Positions 36,265 through 43,713 are shown, numbered from the stretch's first letter. The stretch: DNA of 48,412 nucleotides from an uncultured Pelagibacteraceae bacterium (GCA_902523615.1 CABYZW010000007.1:5001-53412), one strand, 5' to 3'. Program-made: numbers and translations. The notes: generated by a model not told the origin, from the letters alone.

Positions 36265-36578
36265 ATATTTTTTTCTAAAAATTCTTTCATGTGACTTTCC
36301 GGTACACCACCAACTTTTCTATCTACCTCAACACCTTTTTTATAAATAATTACAGTTGGCACACCTCTTATTCCAGCAGCACTACCAGTATTTATTCCAC
36401 CTTCTTCAATATCAGCATAATAAAATCCTGCTTTATCATTATACTCTACTGCTAGTTTATCCATGATTGGTTTTAAAGCCTTACATGGTCCACACCACGC
36501 AGCTGAAAATTGGATTACAGAAATATCTTCGTTTTTAATTTTGTTATCAAAATCTTCGTCTTTAAAATCTATTAGCAT
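36261..36578 (-). CDS. trxA: Thioredoxin
   Basis: 105 residues, the length of E. coli TrxA. The redox motif is WCGPCK (about residues 28-33), preceded by VIQFSAAWCGPC, with the cis-Pro segment GVPTVIIYKKG. No signal peptide is seen, so it is cytoplasmic. It differs from the E. coli type in a shorter helix region (DIEEGGINTGSAAGIRG). It precedes, by position, the three nuclease genes transcribed on the same strand (34 nt gap), but cotranscription is uncertain. Confidence 0.93.
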   Translation of the reverse strand: MLIDFKDEDFDNKIKNEDISVIQFSAAWCGPCKALKPIMDKLAVEYNDKAGFYYADIEEGGINTGSAAGIRGVPTVIIYKKGVEVDRKVGGVPESHMKEFLEKNI

Positions 36579-36612
36579 TTAATCTTTCTATAAATTACTA
36601 ATACAAAGTCAA

Positions 36613-38049
36613 CTATGCAATTTCATATTTTTTTTCAATTGACATTATAAATTCGTTTATTTCATCTAATTTTTTTAATTCTTGCTCATCATCTCTATTA
36701 GAAGCTTGATCTCTTAAATAGTCAATTTCAGTATAAGCCATATTAACAGTTTGCCACTTTTCTTTATTTTTACTCAAAATCCTTTTAGCAATTTCGCTTT
36801 TGATATTTTTGTAAAGATCAGGTGGTAAAATTTGTGGCGCTTCTTGATAAATAATTTTTTGGCCAAACCAGCTACATCTTTTATCTTGAAACTTATCTAA
36901 TAATCTCAATTTGTCTTCCCAAGATGAGTTATGCCAAGTTTTAAATAATGCAGTATCTTTGTTTGGAATACGTTTCTCGTAAAGGGTTTCCTCCGGTAAT
37001 AAATCTTCTTGAGTTTTTGTTTGTTCCTTTTCCTCCGCAGCTTCTCTATTTATTACTTGAATATTTTTACAAAAATTTTCATTTTCCCTCAGAAGTTTAG
37101 CCCTTTTTTGGATTGTTGCTAGTTCTAAATCTGAATAAGGTTTTTGTTTGAGAGCGAATTGTTTATCTAAAATTACTGGAGCTTTATTAGTTTTTAAAAC
37201 TCTTAAAGCCTTAGGGCTATATTTTTTTAATACATCTCGTAAATGATTTACTGGAAGTTTTAATAATGGTTCTGGATTTCTTCTTAAATCCCATACATAT
37301 CCCCAGGATGCATAAGATGGATGAAAACAATGATTTGGATGTAACGTGCCAGTGAGGTACATCATATTTCTACCCTTCACATTTTCAAAAATAGAATATA
37401 TGCCTTCATTTTTTAAAAATGTTTCAACACTAGTTTTTGTTGATGTTTTTAAAAACGTATCCCAATTTTCTTTATGTTTATCTTTTATAATTCTTAAAAC
37501 CTTTAACGAATTTTGCGCATCAACGAAGGCAGTATGGCTAGCTGAAGTATCAAAACCCTGCATTCGAGACAAAGATTCTAGGGCAAGACTTGGATTACCT
37601 GCTTGGGTTAATTCTGTTTTTAAGGTCTCTGAGTTTAATGTTTGAGCTGCTCTAGCTATGTGCAAACCATCATGTTCGCTATTAGGCGATGAGTGTGTAG
37701 CATAAGGATACCGATTACCCTTAAAAAAATTAAAATGAAACATTCTTCGATCAAAATTTAGATTTGACCAACCCATAAATACTGCGGGAGCACATTTTGT
37801 GAAAAAATTTTCAACAGCACCTAAAAAATCGTAATGTGAATAATTGCCTTTAGTAAGTAAATCTATACTAGTAGAATTAACAAGTAATGCCTTTGCACTG
37901 GGTACCTCTCCCTCAGGCATTCTACCCCTGATATTTAATTTTCCGATCTCTTTAAGATTTTTATCAACAACCACAGCACCTAATTCAATTATTGACCCCC
38001 AAATAGTACTATTGGTTGTTTCGGTATCATAAATTACTATTTTATCCAC
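36613..38049 (-). CDS. sbcB: Exodeoxyribonuclease I family 3'-5' exonuclease
   Basis: 478 residues, like E. coli ExoI (475). The N-terminal DEDDh domain shows D8/E10 (VIYDTETTNS), D100 (NLNFDRRMF) and H172/D177 (SHTAFVDAQNSLKVL). The middle and C-terminal region (PLLKLPVNHLRDVLKK, LRVLKTNKAPVILD, and the helical tail from about residue 390) follow the ExoI-specific layout with the C-terminal clasp, rather than a DnaQ-only protein. It degrades single-stranded DNA 3'-5' in recombination and mismatch repair. It lies 8 nt after a RecB-like nuclease gene. Confidence 0.88.
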   Translation of the reverse strand: MDKIVIYDTETTNSTIWGSIIELGAVVVDKNLKEIGKLNIRGRMPEGEVPSAKALLVNSTSIDLLTKGNYSHYDFLGAVENFFTKCAPAVFMGWSNLNFDRRMFHFNFFKGNRYPYATHSSPNSEHDGLHIARAAQTLNSETLKTELTQAGNPSLALESLSRMQGFDTSASHTAFVDAQNSLKVLRIIKDKHKENWDTFLKTSTKTSVETFLKNEGIYSIFENVKGRNMMYLTGTLHPNHCFHPSYASWGYVWDLRRNPEPLLKLPVNHLRDVLKKYSPKALRVLKTNKAPVILDKQFALKQKPYSDLELATIQKRAKLLRENENFCKNIQVINREAAEEKEQTKTQEDLLPEETLYEKRIPNKDTALFKTWHNSSWEDKLRLLDKFQDKRCSWFGQKIIYQEAPQILPPDLYKNIKSEIAKRILSKNKEKWQTVNMAYTEIDYLRDQASNRDDEQELKKLDEINEFIMSIEKKYEIA

Positions 38050-38057
38050 TATCTACA

Positions 38058-38744
38058 TTACTCCAAATTTGTAAGTTCATTAAATCTTTTAAGTCTTCCA
38101 AGAAATAAATTTTGATAAGTTACTAATTCAGGTCCTTGAATTTTAAACTCTTGAAACAAATTATCTACTGTGCAAACAAGAATAACACAAGCATTGATGT
38201 TTGAATTATAAACTACATTATGTGCTAAGGAATAAGCAGCAGTTTGTAAAAACCAAGAGTCTATGTATTCAGTCTTTTTTGGTTTATTAGATTGCTTGAA
38301 ATCAATAATAGTTTCTTTACCTTCATAAACACCAACGCAATCCGCTGTACCCGCATATCTCTCAGGGTAATGCATTGTACATTCCACACCATATATTTCC
38401 TCTAATCTATTTGTTAAACCTTTATCAATTATTTCTTTTGCCATTTTTTTATATTGCTCATTATCCTCAAAAAAACTTAAATTTTCCCTTCCTAAAAGAA
38501 AAGACTCTAAATAATTATGCATCTGAGAACCTCTGCTACTAGCTGCTTTTGTAATAGCTTCAGCCTCTTTGTGGCCAGTTCTATCTCGCCAATTTGCTAA
38601 GGCTGCTTTATCTTCTTCTGACTTTGTTGCATCAAGTATTGAAGTTACACTTGGTAATTTTGCTTCCCCTAAAATATATCTTCTTACTCCATCTTCAGTA
38701 GCTCTTGAACTTAAGGGATAATTGTATTTTTTATTCCAATGCAT
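38058..38744 (-). CDS. PD-(D/E)XK nuclease, RecB/Cas4-like (phage-type exonuclease)
   Basis: 228 residues. The RecB-family active site is complete: RGSQMH (H76), E121 (GVECTMHYPERYAGTADCVG), D135, D148-x-K150 (IIDFKQS) and the Q-motif Q167xxAY (LQTAAYSLA). No Cys cluster for a Cas4-type Fe-S centre is present. The whole-protein pattern, including the N-terminal KLPSVTSILDATKSEEDK block, resembles exonucleases carried by marine podo/myoviruses more than chromosomal RecB. It is richer in Ala/Arg/Glu and poorer in Lys/Ile than neighbours. It lies between the ExoI-like gene (8 nt) and rmuC (37 nt). Confidence 0.82.
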   Translation of the reverse strand: MHWNKKYNYPLSSRATEDGVRRYILGEAKLPSVTSILDATKSEEDKAALANWRDRTGHKEAEAITKAASSRGSQMHNYLESFLLGRENLSFFEDNEQYKKMAKEIIDKGLTNRLEEIYGVECTMHYPERYAGTADCVGVYEGKETIIDFKQSNKPKKTEYIDSWFLQTAAYSLAHNVVYNSNINACVILVCTVDNLFQEFKIQGPELVTYQNLFLGRLKRFNELTNLE

Positions 38745-38781
38745 GTAATTTCTTATAGTCGGTTATATATAAAAAAAGAAA

Positions 38782-39873
38782 TTATTTTTTGAGTTGTTTA
38801 TTTCTTTCAACAAATTTTTCAACGTTCTCTGTAAGAACAGCTTTTTCAACTTGCTCGGGATCTTTAATATTTTCTAAAGTTCTAGTAATTGATCTAGCAT
38901 CTGTTCCAAACTTATCAACTACATTCATGGCCTCTTCTAGCTTTTTTCTCAAAACTATAACGTTGTCAAAATGCTTTGCAAACCTTGTAGTAATTGTTTT
39001 TAAGTGGTTATAAATTTCTGTAGCACCCTTTTGAACCTTAAGAGATTGAAATCCCATGTGTAAAGACTGTAAATAAGCAGATAAAGTATTAGGGCCACAA
39101 ATTACTATTTTATATTTTTTCATTAATTCTTGGGTCAATAATTCTTTTGTGCTTGGATCTTGATACTCAGTTAATTCTTTATAAAGACTTTCTGTAGGTG
39201 CATACACAATTGCAAAATCTGTTGTTTTTGGAGGAACAATATATTTTTCCATAACACTTTTTGCTTTGGCCTTAAATGCGCTCGCCAATTTTACTCTGGA
39301 GTCTGCAACTGCTTTTTTATCATCTAAATCATAAGCATCAGTAATTGCTTTAAATTTTTCCAGGGGAAAATGAGAGTCTACTGGAACTAAAACATCTCCT
39401 TGAAGTTTAATTGCAAATTCTACATTTTCGCTAGTATCTTCTTTCATTTTAACATTCGTCATGAATTGAGAAGAAGGCAATAAATCTTTAATTAAAGCAT
39501 CAAGAGAATACTCTGCTAAGGTCCCATATTTTTTAACACCTGCTAAAATTTTAGTAATGCCCTCCTGGCTTTGATTTAGTAATTGTACCTGTTGATTAAA
39601 ATTACCGACCTTTTCATCAACTTTTGTTAGGGCCTCGGTCATATCCTTTGTAACTCCAGTTGATAAGGCATTGAAGGAAGTCGACATAGTACCAAGTGAA
39701 GTATTGATAGTATTATTTAAGGTATCTTTTAATGTGACTATTTCATTCTTTAAGTTAGCTATTTCCTCTGTCTCTTTATTATCCGACTTGGGGTTAGATT
39801 TAATACTCAAATACAAAATAACTAGTGTCGTAACTAATAAAGAAACTAAGATAATTAATAAAATTATGTCCAT
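38782..39873 (-). CDS. rmuC: DNA recombination protein RmuC
   Basis: 363 residues. An N-terminal transmembrane helix (about 2-24) is followed by a coiled coil (about 38-115) and the RmuC domain (LQGDVLVPVDSHFPLEKFKAI, DFAIVYAPTESLYKEL, VICGPNTLSAYLQSLHMGFQSLKV). RmuC limits inversions and is related to PD-(D/E)XK nucleases, though direct activity is not firmly shown. Its placement upstream of two nuclease genes on the same strand suggests a joint role in DNA-end processing. It is divergent from a small membrane ORF at 30 nt. Confidence 0.93.
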   Translation of the reverse strand: MDIILLIILVSLLVTTLVILYLSIKSNPKSDNKETEEIANLKNEIVTLKDTLNNTINTSLGTMSTSFNALSTGVTKDMTEALTKVDEKVGNFNQQVQLLNQSQEGITKILAGVKKYGTLAEYSLDALIKDLLPSSQFMTNVKMKEDTSENVEFAIKLQGDVLVPVDSHFPLEKFKAITDAYDLDDKKAVADSRVKLASAFKAKAKSVMEKYIVPPKTTDFAIVYAPTESLYKELTEYQDPSTKELLTQELMKKYKIVICGPNTLSAYLQSLHMGFQSLKVQKGATEIYNHLKTITTRFAKHFDNVIVLRKKLEEAMNVVDKFGTDARSITRTLENIKDPEQVEKAVLTENVEKFVERNKQLKK

Positions 39874-39903
39874 GATTCGAAACTTGTATTATAAGGATTT
39901 TTA

Positions 39904-40035
39904 ATGGAATTATATGTTATTTTGAAAATTATATTTGTAATAACGGTTTTGATAGCTCTTTACGTAATATTCAGAAATTTAGATATTATCAAAATAATCC
40001 TCATTTATTTTAAGGATAAATTACTTGGTAAGTAA
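39904..40035 (+). CDS. Small single-helix membrane protein (43 residues), hypothetical
   Basis: ATG at 39904 with a good Shine-Dalgarno sequence AAGGA (39893-39897) 6 nt upstream, unusual in this genome. The product is 43 residues: a hydrophobic helix (about 4-23: YVILKIIFVITVLIALYVIF) then an amphipathic second half with basic end (FKDKLLGK). It is the only plus-strand gene between rmuC and hisG, divergent from rmuC by 30 nt, and its end overlaps the hisG end by 15 nt. Function unknown. The alternative is a chance hydrophobic frame in AT-rich DNA. Confidence 0.5.
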   Translation: MELYVILKIIFVITVLIALYVIFRNLDIIKIILIYFKDKLLGK

Positions 40036-40707
40036 TTTAACTATAGCTTTTACACCTTTTTTCTTAAAGTTTTTCTTTGAGGTAAAAATACATGCTTGGG
40101 ATTCTAAAATATCACCATCTTTTAAAATACGAAGATTATTACTCTTTATAGTCTCACCAGTGGAACTAATATCAGTAATCAAATTTGCAGAACCGGTAAA
40201 AGGATAAGCTTCAGTAGCACCCAAACTTTTAACTAATTGAAATTGCGTTACACCTTTTGAGAATAAGAATTCTTTTGTTAAACTTGGATACTTAGTTGCA
40301 ACTCTCAATTTTTTTTTTTTTTTATCCTTAAATTCAAAAGCAATTTCCTCTAAATCAGCTACTGTTTGCACATCAATCCATGGATCTGGAATAGCAACAA
40401 CTAAAGTTGCTTTTCCAAACTTATACTTTTTGACTAAATTAATTTTTTTTTGGATATTAATCTCTCCTTCTTTAAGCAAATCAAAACCTGAAAAACCTAT
40501 ATCTAAAGAACCATCTCCTAATCTTTGAATAATTTCTCTTGCATGCAAATAAAGAATTTTAATATTTGATTTACTTTTAATTGAACCAATTAGGTCCCTC
40601 TCCCCTCGTTCAGAAATTAGTTTTAATTTATTCTTTTTAAAAACATTTAAAACATCTTTTCTTAGTCTACCTTTACTTGGAATACCTATGTTGATTATAT
40701 TATTCAT
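40021..40707 (-). CDS. hisG: ATP phosphoribosyltransferase catalytic subunit, short form
   Basis: 228 residues, the short HisG that lacks the C-terminal regulatory domain and needs HisZ. It starts histidine synthesis from ATP and PRPP. Family blocks: GIPSKGRLRKDVL, DLGFSGFDLL-type segment (LDIGFSGFDLLKEG) and the PRPP loop EAYPFTGSANLITDISSTGET. It follows hisZ by 1 nt. A run of 15 A (40309-40323) encodes KKKKK, the longest homopolymer I found in a gene here. Confidence 0.95.
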   Translation of the reverse strand: MNNIINIGIPSKGRLRKDVLNVFKKNKLKLISERGERDLIGSIKSKSNIKILYLHAREIIQRLGDGSLDIGFSGFDLLKEGEINIQKKINLVKKYKFGKATLVVAIPDPWIDVQTVADLEEIAFEFKDKKKKKLRVATKYPSLTKEFLFSKGVTQFQLVKSLGATEAYPFTGSANLITDISSTGETIKSNNLRILKDGDILESQACIFTSKKNFKKKGVKAIVKLLTK

Positions 40708-40708
40708 C

Positions 40709-41761
40709 TTAATAATTTAAATTTAAAGCGGCTCCTACTGCTGATATTTGTTTTTTTGATCCAAGGTCAGATATTAATTGATCATACCTTCCACCATTAA
40801 TAATATTTTTTACTTTATTATTTAATTTGATATCGATTTTAAAAACCATTCCTGTGTAGTATTCAAGTTGTCTTCCAAATGAGGTTGAAAAAACTATATT
40901 AAGTTTCGAAATTTTATTAGCAGCAGTTGGAAAGTATCTTTGATCTATCGCTAAGTTGATTTGATATTTCTTGAAGAAATTGTTTAATATATCTGCGGCT
41001 TTATTAATCGGGCATTTAATTTTTAAGAACTCTTTAATAATTTTTGATACATTTCTTCCTTTACTTGGACGTCTTGGATCTTTTATCTTTTTATCAAAAC
41101 GCTTTAAAATTTCTTCAATTGATCTTTCAGCAACGATTAATTTCTTATCACCTTTAAGCATTTTTAGATAACGTTTTTTATCTATTTCAACAATCGTTGG
41201 ATCAACATCAGAATTCGTTTCTAACCTTTTTAATAAATCACTAAAGTAGTCCTCTCTCCAAAAGTGTCTTGATAGTCTTAATTTCCATCTAATTGGAATA
41301 TCTAGTTTAGATATTAAAAGTTTAAATATTTCGACATTTCCTATTGTTAAAGTGCCTGATGTATATTTAAAATTTTTTAGAGAATTTAAAGAAGTGTTAA
41401 TAATTTCTTTATCATCCTTTTTCTCATCTTTAGATCCTATGATTTCAAATCCAATTTGATTTCTAATTATAGACTCTTTCCTATTTTGAGATTTCCTATA
41501 AGCTTGACCACTATAAGAAATCTTTTCTTTACCTCTTAAATTACTCTCTAAATATCTAAGGCATGAGACTATGGTTAAATCAGGACGTAAACATAACTCA
41601 TTTCCGTTTTGATCAATAAATGAAAAAATAAATTTTCTAAAATTTTCTCCCGATCTTTGTACAATATGATTAGTTTCAATTACTGAAGGTAATTCAATAT
41701 ACTTAAACCCTTTGCCTTTAACTGACTTTAGAATTTTTTCAGATAAGTTTTTTAATTTCAT
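40709..41761 (-). CDS. hisZ: ATP phosphoribosyltransferase regulatory subunit
   Basis: 350 residues. HisZ is a HisRS-like class II core without tRNA-charging ability that assembles with short HisG and gives it feedback regulation by histidine. Visible are FIDQNGNELCLRPDLTIVSCLRYLES (motif 2-like region), ISYSGQAYRKSQ and the motif 3-like NIINGGRYDQLISDLG with YYTGMVFKI. Its start overlaps the hisS end by 23 nt. It is shorter and more diverged than HisS, with the aminoacyl-tRNA specific insertions absent. Confidence 0.9.
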   Translation of the reverse strand: MKLKNLSEKILKSVKGKGFKYIELPSVIETNHIVQRSGENFRKFIFSFIDQNGNELCLRPDLTIVSCLRYLESNLRGKEKISYSGQAYRKSQNRKESIIRNQIGFEIIGSKDEKKDDKEIINTSLNSLKNFKYTSGTLTIGNVEIFKLLISKLDIPIRWKLRLSRHFWREDYFSDLLKRLETNSDVDPTIVEIDKKRYLKMLKGDKKLIVAERSIEEILKRFDKKIKDPRRPSKGRNVSKIIKEFLKIKCPINKAADILNNFFKKYQINLAIDQRYFPTAANKISKLNIVFSTSFGRQLEYYTGMVFKIDIKLNNKVKNIINGGRYDQLISDLGSKKQISAVGAALNLNY

Positions 41762-43133
41762 TTATTAATTCAGATTTTGGAATTGTTTTGTTATTTTCAC
41801 CCTTAACACCTCTGAGGTTTTTAATAGTCACAGTATTATCATTAAACTCATTTTCCCCACAAATAATTGCTACTGTCAATTCACGCTTATTTGCTAAATC
41901 AAGTTGTTTACCAAGATTTTTCTTAGTGTTCAAAAAAACTTCTGCGTTAATATTATTATCTCTTAATTGATCAACAATTTTATAATAATTCCTTAAGTAC
42001 TTTTCATCCATGACGCAAACTAAAACTGGTTTTTGATCTTCTACATGAATTTGCTTTAGCTGCATTAATGCAAATAACAACCTGTCTACACCAAAACTAA
42101 TTCCAGTTCCAGGGACATCAACACCTCTAAACCTTGAAATAAGTTTAGCGTATGATCCTCCTGAACAGATACTGCCTAACTCAATTCCCTTACCTTTGTT
42201 ATTAGTCACTTTGAAATTTAAATTTGTTTCAACTATAAATGAATCATAGTACGAGAGCCCTCTCACAATCGTAAAATTTGTTTTAATTTGATTTAAATTT
42301 GAACCATATTCAAGCACTTGAAATACATCCTCTAATTCTTTGATTCCCTCTCGAGATAATGGATTTTTTAGAATTTCTTTTAATTTTTTTAAATCTTTTA
42401 TTTTTAAAAAATTCAATATTTTTGTTGTCTGTTCATTGTCTAAATCAGCTCCTTTTGTAATAGCTCCACTTCGATCTTTTCTCTCTTTTTTAAGAAGATC
42501 TTCAACACCCCTTAATCCAAAACCAGGCTTATCAAGTTTATCAATTGCTCTAATAACTTTTATTTTTTTTTCTTCAGAAATCTTTAAATCATCAATTAAA
42601 CCTTGAACTATTTTTCTATTACTCACATTAATTGTAAATTGGTCTTTTTTTAATCCACAATCTGTTAATGTGCTTGATATTAAATTGCAAAGCTCTGCAT
42701 TTGCTTGTGCAGGATTAACATTTCCAACAATGTCAAAATCTGCTTGCATAAATTCTCTATATCGACCATTTCCAGCTTTTTCATTTCTGAAAACATTTTG
42801 AATTTGATATCGCTTGAAGATTGATGGAAGTTTCTGATTGTTTTGAGCATAAAATCTTGCAAGAGGACTTGAGAGATCGTAACGAAGAGTTATGTTTCTG
42901 TCTCCATCCTTAAATGAGAATACATCAGACATAGGATTGGCTTCATCTTCTGCCAAAAAAGATCCAATATTTTCTGCAATTTCGAACGAAGGAGTTTCTA
43001 GAGCTTCTGCTCCAAATTTTATAAAATTATTCTCAATAGCTTTTAAAAGCTTTCTTTTGAGAAGAATTTTTTTATCCCAACGATCTTCAAATCCTGAAGG
43101 TAATCCAGGAACTAGTTTATTTTCTTTGTTCAT
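41739..43133 (-). CDS. hisS: Histidyl-tRNA synthetase, alphaproteobacterial divergent type
   Basis: 464 residues from ATG at 43133 (MNKENKLVPGLPSGFEDRW). An in-frame ATG at 43181 is rejected because it lies inside the tRNA-His gene. Class II motifs: motif 2 is RNEKAGNGRYREFMQADFDIVG, the HisA motif is RGLSYYDS (usual RGLDYYT), the HisB motif is GSICSGGSYAKLI (usual AGGRYDGLI), and motif 3 is GTGISFGVDRL. These changes match the alphaproteobacterial HisRS that charges tRNA-His lacking G-1 and having A73. The start codon is 4 nt after the tRNA-His CCA, with no room for a separate Shine-Dalgarno sequence outside the tRNA. Confidence 0.95.
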   Translation of the reverse strand: MNKENKLVPGLPSGFEDRWDKKILLKRKLLKAIENNFIKFGAEALETPSFEIAENIGSFLAEDEANPMSDVFSFKDGDRNITLRYDLSSPLARFYAQNNQKLPSIFKRYQIQNVFRNEKAGNGRYREFMQADFDIVGNVNPAQANAELCNLISSTLTDCGLKKDQFTINVSNRKIVQGLIDDLKISEEKKIKVIRAIDKLDKPGFGLRGVEDLLKKERKDRSGAITKGADLDNEQTTKILNFLKIKDLKKLKEILKNPLSREGIKELEDVFQVLEYGSNLNQIKTNFTIVRGLSYYDSFIVETNLNFKVTNNKGKGIELGSICSGGSYAKLISRFRGVDVPGTGISFGVDRLLFALMQLKQIHVEDQKPVLVCVMDEKYLRNYYKIVDQLRDNNINAEVFLNTKKNLGKQLDLANKRELTVAIICGENEFNDNTVTIKNLRGVKGENNKTIPKSELINEIKKLI

Positions 43134-43137
43134 TTTT

Positions 43138-43212
43138 TGGTACCCGGGCTGAGAATCGAACTCAAACTTAAAGTTCCACAAACTTTCGTGCTAACCGTTA
43201 CACCACCCAGGC
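43138..43212 (-). tRNA. tRNA-His (GUG), non-canonical identity elements
   Basis: Cloverleaf on the minus strand, 75 nt including encoded CCA: acceptor stem GCCTGGG with CCCGGGT (pairs G1:U72 and U4:G69 are wobble), anticodon stem AAAGT/ACTTT with loop TTGTGGA giving anticodon GUG, T-loop TTCGATT (normal). Discriminator is A73, and the base before position 1 is T, so G-1 is not encoded. This fits the alphaproteobacterial tRNA-His class recognised by the divergent HisRS encoded immediately downstream. Confidence 0.95.
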
Positions 43213-43265
43213 ATTCCTTGTTTTTATATTATTTTTAAGTAGATTTAAAATTATATTATAAATAA

Positions 43266-43299
43266 ATAGCCTATAGGCTATGGAAACAGAATCTGTGAA
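43266..43299 (-). promoter_or_regulatory. Palindrome and candidate promoter for tRNA-His-hisS-hisZ-hisG
   Basis: A perfect 16-bp palindrome, ATAGCCTATAGGCTAT, occupies 43266-43281. On the minus strand TTCACA (43299-43294) and TATAGG (43275-43270, inside the palindrome) are 18 bp apart. The string AGCCTATA also occurs at the candidate 16S promoter (about 1054-1061 minus). A second inverted repeat, AAACAG/CTGTTT, lies at about 43284-43307. Initiation would give a tRNA leader of about 50 nt. This is pattern reading only; an operator role is a guess. Confidence 0.35.
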
Positions 43300-43385
43300 A
43301 ACTGTTTAAAGTCATTATCAATGTATTATTTATAATCATGCGGGTCTTTTATGATAAATACTTGAATTATTCAACCATTAAAAGA

Positions 43386-43422
43386 AAAGGACGTTAATCT
43401 ATTTATTAAAAAAACGTCCTTT
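43386..43422 (-). terminator. Intrinsic terminator of csp
   Basis: AAAGGACGTT and AACGTCCTTT (43422-43413 and 43395-43386, minus strand) form a perfect 10-bp stem followed by TTTTCTTTT. It lies 13 nt after the csp stop and ends the infA-tRNA-Phe-csp run. It is one of very few convincing terminators in the window. Confidence 0.75.
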
Positions 43423-43435
43423 AAAAATTTTAATA

Positions 43436-43648
43436 TTAATCTAATTTTTTTAAATTTACGGCTGATGGGCCTTTTGGACCATCTTCAAGAGTAAATTCTA
43501 TTTTATCACCTTCATTAAGGTATCTCATACCAGCTGCTTTAACAGCGCTCGCATGGACAAAAGCATCTTTTTCTTTATCTTCTCTTTCAATGAATCCAAA
43601 TCCCTTCTTACCATTGAACCATTTAACTGTTCCTTTTAATGTACTCAT
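43436..43648 (-). CDS. Cold-shock domain protein
   Basis: 70 residues, the standard CspA size. OB-fold with RNA-binding motifs KGFGFIE (RNP1) and DAFVHASAV (RNP2). It acts as an RNA chaperone in the cytoplasm. It has its own candidate promoter and a 5' leader with AAGGA 12 nt before ATG, plus a strong terminator, so it is probably expressed at high level independently of the tRNA-Phe gene upstream. Confidence 0.95.
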   Translation of the reverse strand: MSTLKGTVKWFNGKKGFGFIEREDKEKDAFVHASAVKAAGMRYLNEGDKIEFTLEDGPKGPSAVNLKKLD

Positions 43649-43684
43649 CTTATTTCTTTGTCCTTTTGTTATTATTATCCAACA

Positions 43685-43713
43685 ATGTTAAATTTTATTC
43701 TTAGAATTTTCAA
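43685..43713 (-). promoter_or_regulatory. Candidate csp promoter
   Basis: Minus strand TTGAAA (43713-43708), 17-bp spacer, TAACAT (43690-43685). It lies between tRNA-Phe and csp, with initiation about 30 nt before the csp start. The spacing is optimal and the matches are good for this genome. Confidence 0.45.

Noticed and set aside
36613..39873. The nuclease cluster as part of a prophage or CRISPR system
   Set aside because: No integrase, structural phage genes, repeats or spacers are nearby, and the RecB-like protein lacks Cas4 cysteines.
42340..42606. Long plus-strand open frames opposite hisS, hisZ, murA and rmuC
   Set aside because: They are antisense shadows produced by AT-rich codon usage, with no start signals or recognisable domains.
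43134..43181. Longer hisS starting at 43181
   Set aside because: The added codons lie inside the tRNA-His gene and do not resemble HisRS N-termini; ATG at 43133 fits the family.
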